From: an uncultured Spirochaetaceae bacterium
GTDB lineage: Bacteria > Spirochaetota > Spirochaetia > Sphaerochaetales > Sphaerochaetaceae
DNA: 60,717 nt
Assembly (NCBI GenBank): GCA_900321635.1
Contig: ONWV01000001.1
Coordinates: forward strand, 1-60,717
Reading direction: 5' to 3'
Within the stretch, counting starts at the first letter, position 1, and each line of letters begins with the position of its first letter. Under the pieces are notes generated by a model. That model worked only from the letters and a program-made list of their open reading frames with translations, was not told the DNA's origin and made no database searches. The translations under genes were made by a program, and so were the position numbers. Of the stretch, positions 53,219-60,693 are shown piece after piece.

Positions 53219-53989
53219 TCAGTTGGTCTTCATGAATCTCTTATGTGTGGTTCCGTCGTAATCCGACCAGACCTCTCCGTCGTCACTGACCTGTATTTTT
53301 ATGCCGTTTCCAAGCTCAAGTGCACCGTCATTCGTGTATGTGGCTCCGTGTCCTATTCCTGATGTCGGATGTTCATCTCCATAAGGACCGCCTTCCGCAT
53401 ACACAGAACCGCCTTCAATTTGGACAACTCCCCCGTTTGCTTCGAGTCCTCCGCCGATTCCGGCTCCATACTCTCCGCCTTTCGCGTAGACAGTACCGCC
53501 TGTGATTTTGACAACTCCGCCTTTTCCTTGGTAACCACCGCCTATTCCTGCTCCGCAGTTGCTATGACCTGAGCAATTAGCATAGGCTTTGACTGTTCCT
53601 TCTGTAATGATAATTTCACCGCAGGATTTTCCGGATGTTCCTCCGATTGCAGAGTCGTTTTCGCCGCTGCCGTTTTGGGCGTTAAGCGTACCTTTCCCTT
53701 TGATTGTAAGTCTGCTTCCGTTGTTGACGGTAATTCCTTCCATCGCGTACAGTTTTCTCCCATCGTTGAGAATCAGAGTCACATTGCCTTCTACGGTAAT
53801 ACGTTTTCCCGGTCTGTCGAAAAACACATCCCTTTTCAAAACATATGTTTCACCGTCGTTCCACGTGGTCATCGAACTGGTAAGAACAATGGATCCGTCA
53901 GCCAGAAGCTCGGGTTCTTTAGGTTCATTACAGGAAACAGACACTGCAAGGACAAGGATTGCAGCAAGAAGAATAAAAGCCTTTTTCAT
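53219..53989 (-). CDS. Glycine-rich surface lipoprotein
   Basis: 256 residues. Signal peptide with lipobox ending VSVSC (Cys about 20). Residues about 70-100 read like a parallel beta-helix start (VEGNVTLILNDGRKLYAMEGITVNNGSRLTIKGKGTL), then three or four glycine-rich repeats of about 30 residues (GEIIITEGTVKAYANCSG, GVVKITGGTVYAKGGEYGAGIGGG, GVVQIEGGSVYAEGGPYG). C-terminus GTTHKRFMKTN. Similar to the frameshifted gene at 55898-57408 and to the cut gene at the right edge (ending HRYMKTN). Probably surface-exposed; adhesion or carbohydrate binding is only a guess. GAGGGG before the ATG. Confidence 0.72.
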   Translation of the reverse strand: MKKAFILLAAILVLAVSVSCNEPKEPELLADGSIVLTSSMTTWNDGETYVLKRDVFFDRPGKRITVEGNVTLILNDGRKLYAMEGITVNNGSRLTIKGKGTLNAQNGSGENDSAIGGTSGKSCGEIIITEGTVKAYANCSGHSNCGAGIGGGYQGKGGVVKITGGTVYAKGGEYGAGIGGGLEANGGVVQIEGGSVYAEGGPYGDEHPTSGIGHGATYTNDGALELGNGIKIQVSDDGEVWSDYDGTTHKRFMKTN

Positions 53990-54109
53990 TTTCAGCCCCT
54001 CTCATTACAAATGCCCAATCCCGCAAGCCTTTTGCTGACAATAGGATATCACATTTCTCAAAAAGGAGTAGAGACAAAGTGTAAGATGCTAAAGATTTTG
54101 GAGAAATGT

Positions 54110-54547
54110 TTAGATTAGATCGTCCAGAAGAAGCTCACAGCCTTCAAGAATATCCTGATAGGCCGTCTCGAAATCATCCGTGTACCATGGGTCTGCTATT
54201 GCCCGGTCTAAGAGATATGAAATCTTTCCATCAGGGTCAGAGCCTGTCATGCGCCTTGCATTGTGATAGTTCTCTGAGTCCATAACAAGAATATGGTCAA
54301 AGTGGCGGTAGTCATCCATGTCCATCTGACGGGCTCTGTGACGCACAACAGGAACACCGTGACGAGTCAGGATGCGCACAGCAGGAGGATACATGGGATT
54401 TCCTATCTCCTCTCGGCTTGTGGCAGCGCTGTCTATCTCAAAATCATCCAGCACACCCCGCTCTTCTGCCAGATGTGTGAAAATGCTCTGAGCCATAGTG
54501 CTTCTGCAGATGTTGCCGTGGCAGACAAAAAGAATTCTTAGTCGCAT
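54110..54547 (-). CDS. Low-molecular-weight protein tyrosine phosphatase
   Basis: 145 residues. ILFVCHGNICRSTMAQSIF is the P-loop (C-x5-R) with nucleophile Cys at about 9; the general acid Asp is in IADPWYTDDFETAY. Usual length. It starts 12 bases after the DUF4143 ATPase stop and so is probably read from that gene's promoter. Dephosphorylates tyrosine- or arginine-phosphorylated proteins; partner unknown. Confidence 0.92.
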   Translation of the reverse strand: MRLRILFVCHGNICRSTMAQSIFTHLAEERGVLDDFEIDSAATSREEIGNPMYPPAVRILTRHGVPVVRHRARQMDMDDYRHFDHILVMDSENYHNARRMTGSDPDGKISYLLDRAIADPWYTDDFETAYQDILEGCELLLDDLI

Positions 54548-54558
54548 TATTCATCTAA

Positions 54559-55716
54559 TCATTGCCAATCCCGCCACCCAATATATTTTGTGCCGTTGAT
54601 TGTCATCGTAAGGTCTCCAAGGTAATAAACCGCACTGCTTGCAGAGGAATCAGCCCTAAGATCAAGATATCGCCTTGAACTTGAAGAATACTTTGATTCA
54701 GGTGTACTTGAGCTTTTTATCTCTATTGCAATCGGTTTTTCCCAATCTGCAATTACATCGACTTCCAGTCCGTTCTTGTCTCGGAAGAACGAAAGGTTCG
54801 GACGTCTACCTTTGTTCAGTCTGGATTTCATCAGTTCGGAAATCGCGAATGTCTCCACTACAGCACCTTTGTACTGGCTTAGAAGAAGAGCTTCCTTTGT
54901 CTCCAGCCTAAGAAGATGACAAAGAAGCCCTGAATCGTTGAAGTAGAGTTTCGGTGTTCTGACAAGCTTCCTTCCAAGATTCTTCACATCCGGTTCAAGC
55001 AGATTGATTATGAAGGAATTCTCAAGGATGGAAAGCCAGGTTTTAATGGTTGGAGCAGAAACACCTACATCCCTGGCAATATGTTCCATTGAGAGCAACT
55101 GTCCGCTGTAGACTGCACAGATTTGTATGAACTTCTTGAAAGTCGAAAGATTTCCCGGGTTAATCTGGCCGGAGACATCCTGTTCAAGATAGGTCTCCAG
55201 ATAGTTTTCATACCAGTCATATGTCACAAAGTGCCTGGAATCGTCATGCAAGGGGGGAAATTGGCCTTTGTGTATGAGATCATATGGATTACCCGGAAGG
55301 TTTCCCACCTGCTTCAACTCTGAAATGGAGAATGGAAGTAACCTGACAAAGGCAGCTCGTCCTGCAAGACTGTCAGACATGTTCTTCTTAAGCCTGAATT
55401 GACTTGAACCTGTAAGAATGAACTTGCCAGGGACACCAACGTTTCTGTCGACATCAAGCTTGATTGCATCAAATAGGAATGGGACCTTCTGTGCCTCATC
55501 TATAATTGCACCGTTAGGGAAAGCCATAACGAAATCTGTAGGATTGGATTCTGCCAGATTACGTATATTGGCATCATCGAATGAGATGTATTGTTTTTCA
55601 GGAAATGTGGATTGAGAGAGTGTGGACTTGCCACTCTGTCTTGGTCCCGTGATACATACGACAGGAAACTGGGATGACAATCTGAGAAGTGTTTCTTTTG
55701 CTGACCTTGGTATCAT
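54559..55716 (-). CDS. AAA_14/DUF4143 ATPase
   Basis: About 385 residues. N-terminal P-loop VVCITGPRQSGKSTL, ISFDDANIRNLAESN and IIDEAQKVPFLFDAIKL (Walker B); a helix-turn-helix-like part (SMEHIARDVGVSAPTIKTWLSILEN); then DUF4143 with a PD-(D/E)xK-like segment NGLEVDVIADWEKPIAIEIKSS. Members are common, mobile between anaerobes and of unknown function. The ATG at 55716 is inside the first of three direct repeats and seven bases after a -10 box, with no Shine-Dalgarno. Confidence 0.88.
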   Translation of the reverse strand: MIPRSAKETLLRLSSQFPVVCITGPRQSGKSTLSQSTFPEKQYISFDDANIRNLAESNPTDFVMAFPNGAIIDEAQKVPFLFDAIKLDVDRNVGVPGKFILTGSSQFRLKKNMSDSLAGRAAFVRLLPFSISELKQVGNLPGNPYDLIHKGQFPPLHDDSRHFVTYDWYENYLETYLEQDVSGQINPGNLSTFKKFIQICAVYSGQLLSMEHIARDVGVSAPTIKTWLSILENSFIINLLEPDVKNLGRKLVRTPKLYFNDSGLLCHLLRLETKEALLLSQYKGAVVETFAISELMKSRLNKGRRPNLSFFRDKNGLEVDVIADWEKPIAIEIKSSSTPESKYSSSSRRYLDLRADSSASSAVYYLGDLTMTINGTKYIGWRDWQ

Positions 55717-55772
55717 AATCCAAAGTGTAATAGTAGGATAATCCAAAGTCAATAGCTAGCCAAATCCAAAGT
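55717..55772. repeat. Three direct repeats with exact 23-base period in the DUF4143 ATPase promoter
   Basis: AATCCAAAGT occurs at 55717-55726, 55740-55749 and 55763-55772, 23 bases apart each time. Copy 1 lies between the -10 and the ATG, copy 2 overlaps the -35, copy 3 lies upstream. Looks like a cooperative operator. Confidence 0.8.
55724..55752 (-). promoter_or_regulatory. Promoter of the DUF4143 ATPase gene, leaderless type
   Basis: Minus strand TTGACT (55752-55747), 17-base spacer, TACACT (55729-55724), seven bases, ATG at 55716. Confidence 0.55.
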
Positions 55773-55842
55773 ATGTACTAGCTTATAAGCGGATAACAAT
55801 ATAATGCCAATCACTTAAAGGGCACTGGGGCATGTATTACCC

Positions 55843-55880
55843 AAAAAAAAAGCCTCTCGAGGATATAAACCCGAGAGGCC
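55843..55880 (-). terminator. Terminator of the InlB-repeat/glycine-rich gene
   Basis: Minus strand GGCCTCTCGG-loop-CGAGAGGC followed by nine T. Its GGCCTCTCGG arm is shared with the terminator at the right edge of the window. Confidence 0.88.
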
Positions 55881-55897
55881 AATAGTTGAATATCAAA

Positions 55898-57286
55898 TCA
55901 ATATGCAGACGGTGCAGCAGTTGTTACATTCATGTATTCGCCTGTGAAACCGGCCCATTCACCTGAATAGTTTGTTACATTATCTGTGGGATTCTGTGAG
56001 TTTCCATAATACAGATACCATCCAGAATTAATTGCAAGATCGGATTGTTGGAGTTCTCCAAATCCGATTGTCAGTTTTCCGCAACTATCACCACTATTTC
56101 CCATTCCAATTCCAATAGCAGATCCGCCACTTGCTGCAGTTACAGTTCCTCCATTGATGATAACATTACCACCGCTACCTCCGTTACCACCACCGATTCC
56201 GGCTCCAGCGAAACCACCTTTAGATGTGACAGTTCCACCAGTGATTGTAATAGTTCCACCATCTTTTCCTATATAACTACCACCGATTCCGGCTGCATTA
56301 TCTCCACCTTCGGCTGTAACAGTTCCATCGTTGATTGTAATATTTCCACCGGCACTGCCATTACCACCGCCTATGCCAGTTCCAAAAGGTCCACCTTTGG
56401 CTATAACAGTTCCACCGTTGATTGTAATAGTTCCACCGTCACATCCTTCACCACCACCGATTCCGGCTGCAGCATCGCCTCCGGTTGCAGTTACGGTTCC
56501 ACCGTTGATGGTCACGGTTCCACCATAGGCACCAAAATCACCACTACCGATTCCGGCTCCATCTTCCCCTCCGGTTGCATTTATGATTCCGCCATTGATG
56601 GTAATTTCTCCGCAAGCATCCTCTGAATCATCACCGCCGATTCCTGCCTGATACGTTAATCCCGTAGCATTCAGTTTTCCGGAACCTTCAATTGTGAGCG
56701 AATTACCCTCTTTGACTGTGATTCCACTTGAAGCTGTAAGGGTCATGCCCTCAGGAAGAATAAGTGTGACATCCCCCGTAACCACAACTCGGCCTGTGAT
56801 GGTTACATCCTTGGACAAAGAAAACACTTTGCCAATGCTCTGATCCCATCTCGTGTTGTCACCCATAGTAGCCAGGTCAACTATCGTCCACTGAGCATAC
56901 AGAATGACGTTACCGACGGCTTTGATATTAGCCTTATCGTCGTAATGAACTCCGCCGCCGGCTCTTTTTGTATCCCAACCCGTGAACAAATACCCATTCT
57001 TGGTATATTTGTTCGGTCTTAAAGCTGTTTCCTCATTTTCCTTGACCCACTGGAGATATTCCATACCCGGTGCGCCGTTGGGATCGAAGATAACCAGCTC
57101 TACATTATCATACCACTGGGCATACAAGGTTGTGTTTTCCTCAAAACGGACTGTGTCGGCATCATAATACCAATCTCCGCTTCCATCAGACGCTGTGTTC
57201 CAACCAGCAAAAAAATGGTTTTCTTTTTCAAAAACATTTTTTGAAAGCTCTACATCTTCGCCTTTATATGCCTTAAGATCGGCCAT
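55898..57286 (-). CDS. InlB-repeat and glycine-rich-repeat surface lipoprotein, frameshifted in its signal peptide
   Basis: The listed frame gives 462 residues. Two InlB/Listeria-Bacteroides repeats (about 18-58 and 93-133, each ending LYAQW) are followed by a beta-helix start (VTGDVTLILPEGMTLTASSGI) and six glycine-rich repeats of about 29 residues (226-403; TVTINGGTVTATGG then AGIGGG). The true start is the ATG at 57408 after AAGGAG: it encodes MKKALVLLLTAF and would continue LVSLFISC (lipobox) if one base were added near 57370. As it stands, that frame stops after 19 codons. Either a sequencing/assembly deletion or a real pseudogene. Paralogue of the 53219 gene. Confidence 0.75.
   Translation of the reverse strand: MADLKAYKGEDVELSKNVFEKENHFFAGWNTASDGSGDWYYDADTVRFEENTTLYAQWYDNVELVIFDPNGAPGMEYLQWVKENEETALRPNKYTKNGYLFTGWDTKRAGGGVHYDDKANIKAVGNVILYAQWTIVDLATMGDNTRWDQSIGKVFSLSKDVTITGRVVVTGDVTLILPEGMTLTASSGITVKEGNSLTIEGSGKLNATGLTYQAGIGGDDSEDACGEITINGGIINATGGEDGAGIGSGDFGAYGGTVTINGGTVTATGGDAAAGIGGGEGCDGGTITINGGTVIAKGGPFGTGIGGGNGSAGGNITINDGTVTAEGGDNAAGIGGSYIGKDGGTITITGGTVTSKGGFAGAGIGGGNGGSGGNVIINGGTVTAASGGSAIGIGMGNSGDSCGKLTIGFGELQQSDLAINSGWYLYYGNSQNPTDNVTNYSGEWAGFTGEYMNVTTAAPSAY
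56078..56611 (-). repeat. Six tandem about 87-base coding repeats
   Basis: Each unit encodes about 29 residues of pattern xITINGGTVTAxGGxxxAGIGGGxxxxGG. Units differ at many positions, so they are old duplications, though recombination could still change copy number. Confidence 0.75.
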
Positions 57287-57408
57287 CTCACCGCTGGTGC
57301 TTCCATTGCCATCGAATGAAATTGTTATTTCAACCTTAGGCTCCGCACATGAGATGAAAAGCGAAACCAGATAAATGCTGTAAGTAATAAAACCAGTGCT
57401 TTCTTCAT
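57287..57408 (-). other. Out-of-frame 5' end of the InlB-repeat lipoprotein gene
   Basis: ATG at 57408 with AAGGAG upstream encodes a typical signal-peptide start; from about 57370 the downstream frame continues as LVSLFISCAEPKVEITISFDG, joining smoothly to the listed CDS. The break has no homopolymer. Confidence 0.7.
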
Positions 57409-57442
57409 ATCTATGCTCTCCTTGCCTTCTTGTCCTTTTCCT

Positions 57443-57471
57443 AGTCTATCTTACACATGACATTAAAACAA
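57443..57471 (-). promoter_or_regulatory. Promoter of the InlB-repeat lipoprotein gene
   Basis: Minus strand TTGTTT (57471-57466), 17-base spacer, TAGACT (57448-57443), leader with AAGGAG. Confidence 0.45.
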
Positions 57472-57523
57472 CTTTGACTTCTTAGGACAATATCGCTTCT
57501 TACTGTATATCACATAGTCGGAT

Positions 57524-57916
57524 TCAGAATCTGATAACTCTCGGAGCTTCGGTAAACGATGAAAAGGTGGCCGTTGCATCTTTCAGATAATATACGGCTG
57601 TGTTCCCGTCATCCTCGTTATACATTGCCCTCAGATCCGGATAGGCATCCAGCATGTGCTTTCTTGCCTTGCGCCTGTCGTCAAGAATCAAATCTGCACG
57701 CACTCTGATCCATTTCCCTTCCATGAAAGCACATATCTCAGCTTTAGGATTCTTCTCAAGCTGTTTTGCAACGTCCTTTCTCAGACCGGTCTGGATATAA
57801 AGTCTGTTTTCAAACATATCGATGGTGCCGAATGGCCTGACTCTGGGCTGATCGCCCTCTGCTGTTGCCAGATAATAAACCCCGGCTTTTTTCAAAAAAT
57901 CATAAACTTCTTTCAT
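57524..57916 (-). CDS. Pyridoxamine 5'-phosphate oxidase family protein
   Basis: 130 residues with the split-barrel flavin fold: VYYLATAEGDQPRVRPFG, RLYIQTGLRKDVAKQLEKNPKAEICAF, WIRVRADLI. The small single-domain size points to an FMN- or F420-binding reductase-like protein rather than true PdxH. GAGGT before the ATG. 42 bases after the AlbA-type gene. Confidence 0.88.
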   Translation of the reverse strand: MKEVYDFLKKAGVYYLATAEGDQPRVRPFGTIDMFENRLYIQTGLRKDVAKQLEKNPKAEICAFMEGKWIRVRADLILDDRRKARKHMLDAYPDLRAMYNEDDGNTAVYYLKDATATFSSFTEAPRVIRF

Positions 57917-57958
57917 TTTATCTTTACCTCGCTGTAATTGTACACCTTTCCAATTATA

Positions 57959-59311
57959 TCAGATTAAATACCTGGACTGCTTCCCCATCTTCTGCTGTCT
58001 GAGTTTTCCGCTGTCGCAAAGAATCTTGAGACACAAAAAAGCCTTGGTGGAACCCACATTGAACTTATCCTGAACATCCTTGCGGGTTATGGTCCCCTGC
58101 TCTTTTGCAAGTCTCAGAATTGAATCCGCAAGTTCATCCCTAGGCACATTGTTCACAGCGTACTGAGGCCGTGGTTCGGAAATCAGATTTCCGGAGTAAT
58201 AATCATCAATTGTTTCATTTCGGTTGAACAGAGTAACTTTGAATGCTCCTCCTACAGCCTGGAATTTGGGACTACATGAGAATCCCTTATACGAATCCAG
58301 TATCTTTCTCACCCCGGTGCCAAATCCTTCCACAAGACCAAGTCGGAGGAAAACTGAAGCCAGATTTGGATTTCTCCAGTCAGACATACCTAGAAATACC
58401 GCATCCAGAGTCAGCCCACTTACAAGGCCTCCAAGAGTAAGGAATTCAATATGGTCGTTGTAAATGTTGATAATTGTGCTCCCTGACGGCAGGTAATCCC
58501 TGTGTATGATGCAGTTTAAGAGTGCTTCCCTTACTGCCACCTCCGGATAATCTCTCTGATCGGTACGCAGCAGGCCTGTGAAAGTTGCCTTTATCTCATT
58601 TCTTCCATCGATGTATTCATAAACCTCTTTCAATTGTTTGAGTACTGAACCGGAAAACTCTCTTCTGGCTCTGAAGATGGAACCGTCGTTACCCTGAAAT
58701 ACTGCAACCTTTATGGTATGCGGACATTGGTCAGACAAAAGAAGCGCCAGATTATTGAAAAGATTATCGTCTCCCAGCATCTTCAAGGTTCTCATCTGGG
58801 CCTGTCCGAAATTCATTGATCTGGATTTCATTTCATTTCTCAGAGAATTGAATGTGAGGTTCTGAATCTGGCTCCGACTCTCTTCGTATGATTTGCCTGA
58901 TGTCTCCATTATCATTTCTCTGATGCCCACTTCATTCAAAGGAAAACATGCGGAACCTCTTCTGACATAGACACCGCTTGGTCTTAGTCCCTCTTTCTTC
59001 AGATAATATGGTCGTTCGGTTCCTATGGAGACTGTAGCCTTAACAACGGTTTTACCTTCCATTTTAAGCGGTCTGATTTGAATGAAAGGCATAAGATCCG
59101 GGAGAATACTGTCATGAATAAGGTTGGTCAGCCGACCCATCACATCATCAGGATTATCAACACCTATTACTGAGCCGTCATATGCTATACCGAAATAAAG
59201 ATTACCTCCCTCTGTATTGGCAAATGCAATCAGTTCCTTTGCGGTGCTTGAAGGAAGTTCCCTATTGTCTCTGTCCAGCTCTTTGAACTCAACATTTACA
59301 CTTTCGATCAT
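57959..59311 (-). CDS. AlbA_2/Schlafen-like ATP-binding transcriptional regulator
   Basis: About 450 residues. N-terminal AlbA_2 (Schlafen AlbA) domain: VEFKELDRDNRELPSSTAKELIAFANTEGGNLYFGIAYDGSVIGV. A HATPase_c_4-like part (PEVAVREALLNCIIHRDYLPSGSTI, GLVEGFGTGVRKILDSY) and a C-terminal winged helix (GTITRKDVQDKFNVGSTKAFLCLKILCDSGKL) follow. Often annotated as RecG-like regulator; function unknown. AAGGAGGT precedes the ATG at 59311. The promoter carries repeats of GCGAAAG and a 9-base inverted repeat, suggesting self-control. Confidence 0.87.
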   Translation of the reverse strand: MIESVNVEFKELDRDNRELPSSTAKELIAFANTEGGNLYFGIAYDGSVIGVDNPDDVMGRLTNLIHDSILPDLMPFIQIRPLKMEGKTVVKATVSIGTERPYYLKKEGLRPSGVYVRRGSACFPLNEVGIREMIMETSGKSYEESRSQIQNLTFNSLRNEMKSRSMNFGQAQMRTLKMLGDDNLFNNLALLLSDQCPHTIKVAVFQGNDGSIFRARREFSGSVLKQLKEVYEYIDGRNEIKATFTGLLRTDQRDYPEVAVREALLNCIIHRDYLPSGSTIINIYNDHIEFLTLGGLVSGLTLDAVFLGMSDWRNPNLASVFLRLGLVEGFGTGVRKILDSYKGFSCSPKFQAVGGAFKVTLFNRNETIDDYYSGNLISEPRPQYAVNNVPRDELADSILRLAKEQGTITRKDVQDKFNVGSTKAFLCLKILCDSGKLRQQKMGKQSRYLI

Positions 59312-59321
59312 GATTACCTCC

Positions 59322-59378
59322 TTCTTTCGCATCGTTCGCTTTCATTCTAACGCGAAAGAAAGCGAAAGTAAAGCGAGG
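59322..59378. promoter_or_regulatory. Repeat-rich operator of the AlbA-type gene
   Basis: TTCTTTCGC (59322-59330) and GCGAAAGAA (59352-59360) form a perfect 9-base inverted repeat around the predicted transcription start. GCGAAAG recurs at 59362 (10 bases on) and GCGAGG at 59373, so sites lie on one helix face. Confidence 0.55.
59344..59372 (-). promoter_or_regulatory. Promoter of the AlbA-type gene
   Basis: Minus strand TTTACT (59372-59367), 17-base spacer, TAGAAT (59349-59344), within the repeat block. Confidence 0.45.
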
Positions 59379-59382
59379 TTCA

Positions 59383-59781
59383 TTAATTCACTTGTTTGCT
59401 AAGATTCTTTTCTTTTTCAAAGAACGCTTTCTTCAACTGTTGGTATTCCTTCTCTGTGCAGACCTCTCGGCATTTTGGTTCGAAAGACTTCGTGACAACA
59501 AAGCAATCCTTCATGTTGTCGCACGGGTAAGAACTGCAGGCAGCACATGTTCTGATTCCTCTGTCCTGGCAGCATTTGACAACGTGGTATCTGCACCAGT
59601 TTTCCGGCTTACAGCCCATACATGAAATCTCTTCGTTTGTCACAATGTGGTCACGATACCCGATTTTCATCCATAGCTTTGCAGTCTGTCGAAGTTCTTC
59701 ATCGGTCTTTTCATACGGATGAGCCACATATCTTGGACAGGAGGCGCAATCATTTCCGCAGGCGGCTATTATCTTATCCAT
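59383..59781 (-). CDS. DUF3795 Cys-rich protein
   Basis: 132 residues with the DUF3795 pattern of paired Cys: ACGNDCASCPRYVAHP, ISCMGCKPENWCRYHVVKCC, RTCAACSSYPCDNM. Probably binds zinc or an Fe-S cluster; function unknown. GGAGG before the ATG, 18 bases after the nucleosidase-like gene, so co-transcribed with it. Confidence 0.85.
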   Translation of the reverse strand: MDKIIAACGNDCASCPRYVAHPYEKTDEELRQTAKLWMKIGYRDHIVTNEEISCMGCKPENWCRYHVVKCCQDRGIRTCAACSSYPCDNMKDCFVVTKSFEPKCREVCTEKEYQQLKKAFFEKEKNLSKQVN

Positions 59782-59799
59782 CAGAAAAGCCTCCGTATT

Positions 59800-60579
59800 T
59801 CACGTGTCTGTGTATTCAAGGACTTTTTCAAGAAGGTCCTTCACAAGACCGCAGCTAGTGTAGGCTGCAAACTGCTGAAATACATCGCTTTTTCTTTCAT
59901 CTGCGAAATCGCAGACGCTCTTGGCAATTATCACGTGAGGTTTAGGATTTCTTGCATGGGTTGCGGCATATGCTACGCCGTAGCCTTCCATCTCAACACC
60001 TTCCGTTTCCTTGAAGCCCGTCAGTACCTGCTTTTGCAAAATGGATTTATTTGCCACAACAGCGGTACCGCTGGCAAGAGGTCCGAAGTGCGTGAGGTAC
60101 TCATTTTCACTGGATTTGATATACTTGAGAATTGAATCCAGATAATCACCAGTGATGTTTACGACAGTGGGTCGTGGGTTAAATCCAACTTCTCCGAAGA
60201 CAATCTCCGCCTCATTTGGTGAGACGTATTTTCCATTGGAGAAGTTCCATACGGAACTGGCCAGAAGAACATCACCATATTCCTGATTGGAATAAGCGGT
60301 GATATCCCCTGTTCCCGCTGCAATACCTGGCATGATCACATATTCAGGGGTAAAGAGAGTAATCATCTTCATGGTGAGGGCGGCACTTGCCGTCATACCC
60401 ATCTCATCCTGCTGTGAACTGATTATCCTGAGCTTTCTTCCGTCTCTCTGAACAAAAGCTTCCATATAGGCCTGGTCATCACCTTCAATGTGCAGATCCG
60501 TCCAGTCATACATCCGCATGACTGCCTCTTTCTCAGTTTCAGTTACATAGATAATTATCGCATATGACCTATAGCCCAT
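59800..60579 (-). CDS. Phosphorylase/nucleosidase-fold protein (MTAN/PNP-like)
   Basis: 259 residues. The PNP_UDP_1 fold is visible from MPGIAAGTGDI, GDVLLASSVWNFSNGKY, and the nucleoside-binding VEMEGYGVAYAA, followed by IIAKSVCDFADERK with the catalytic Asp. The N-terminal IIIYVTETEKEAVMRMYDW resembles the first strand with an acidic insertion found in family members attached to signalling or defence proteins. Actual substrate unknown. GAGGT before the ATG; -35 TTGCTT and -10 TAAAAT upstream. Confidence 0.8.
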   Translation of the reverse strand: MGYRSYAIIIYVTETEKEAVMRMYDWTDLHIEGDDQAYMEAFVQRDGRKLRIISSQQDEMGMTASAALTMKMITLFTPEYVIMPGIAAGTGDITAYSNQEYGDVLLASSVWNFSNGKYVSPNEAEIVFGEVGFNPRPTVVNITGDYLDSILKYIKSSENEYLTHFGPLASGTAVVANKSILQKQVLTGFKETEGVEMEGYGVAYAATHARNPKPHVIIAKSVCDFADERKSDVFQQFAAYTSCGLVKDLLEKVLEYTDT

Positions 60580-60600
60580 TAATCAATACCTCTAGGCTAG

Positions 60601-60629
60601 ATTTTAGTCCACAGAAAACAGAAAAGCAA
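60601..60629 (-). promoter_or_regulatory. Promoter of the nucleosidase-like/DUF3795 operon
   Basis: Minus strand TTGCTT (60629-60624), 17-base spacer, TAAAAT (60606-60601). Confidence 0.45.
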
Positions 60630-60662
60630 CAAAAAGGCCTCCCGGAACGAATCCGAGAGGCC
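60630..60662 (-). terminator. Terminator of the cut lipoprotein gene at the right edge
   Basis: Minus strand GGCCTCTCGG-ATTCGTT-CCGGGAGGCC followed by TTTTTGTTG. Confidence 0.85.
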
Positions 60663-60693
60663 AATTGACCATTATGTATCTGTTTAATTCAGA

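Noticed and set aside
55717-55772. CRISPR-like spacing of three short repeats
   Set aside because: Repeats are only 10 bases, spacers 13 bases, and they sit exactly on promoter elements; no cas genes.
55790-55803. AGCGGATAACAAT, identical to part of the E. coli lac operator
   Set aside because: No vector or lac sequence flanks it, the dyad is incomplete and no LacI-type gene is near; taken as chance similarity.
56045-56626. Plus-strand Ser/Thr-rich open frame
   Set aside because: Mirror image of the glycine-rich repeats of the minus-strand gene.
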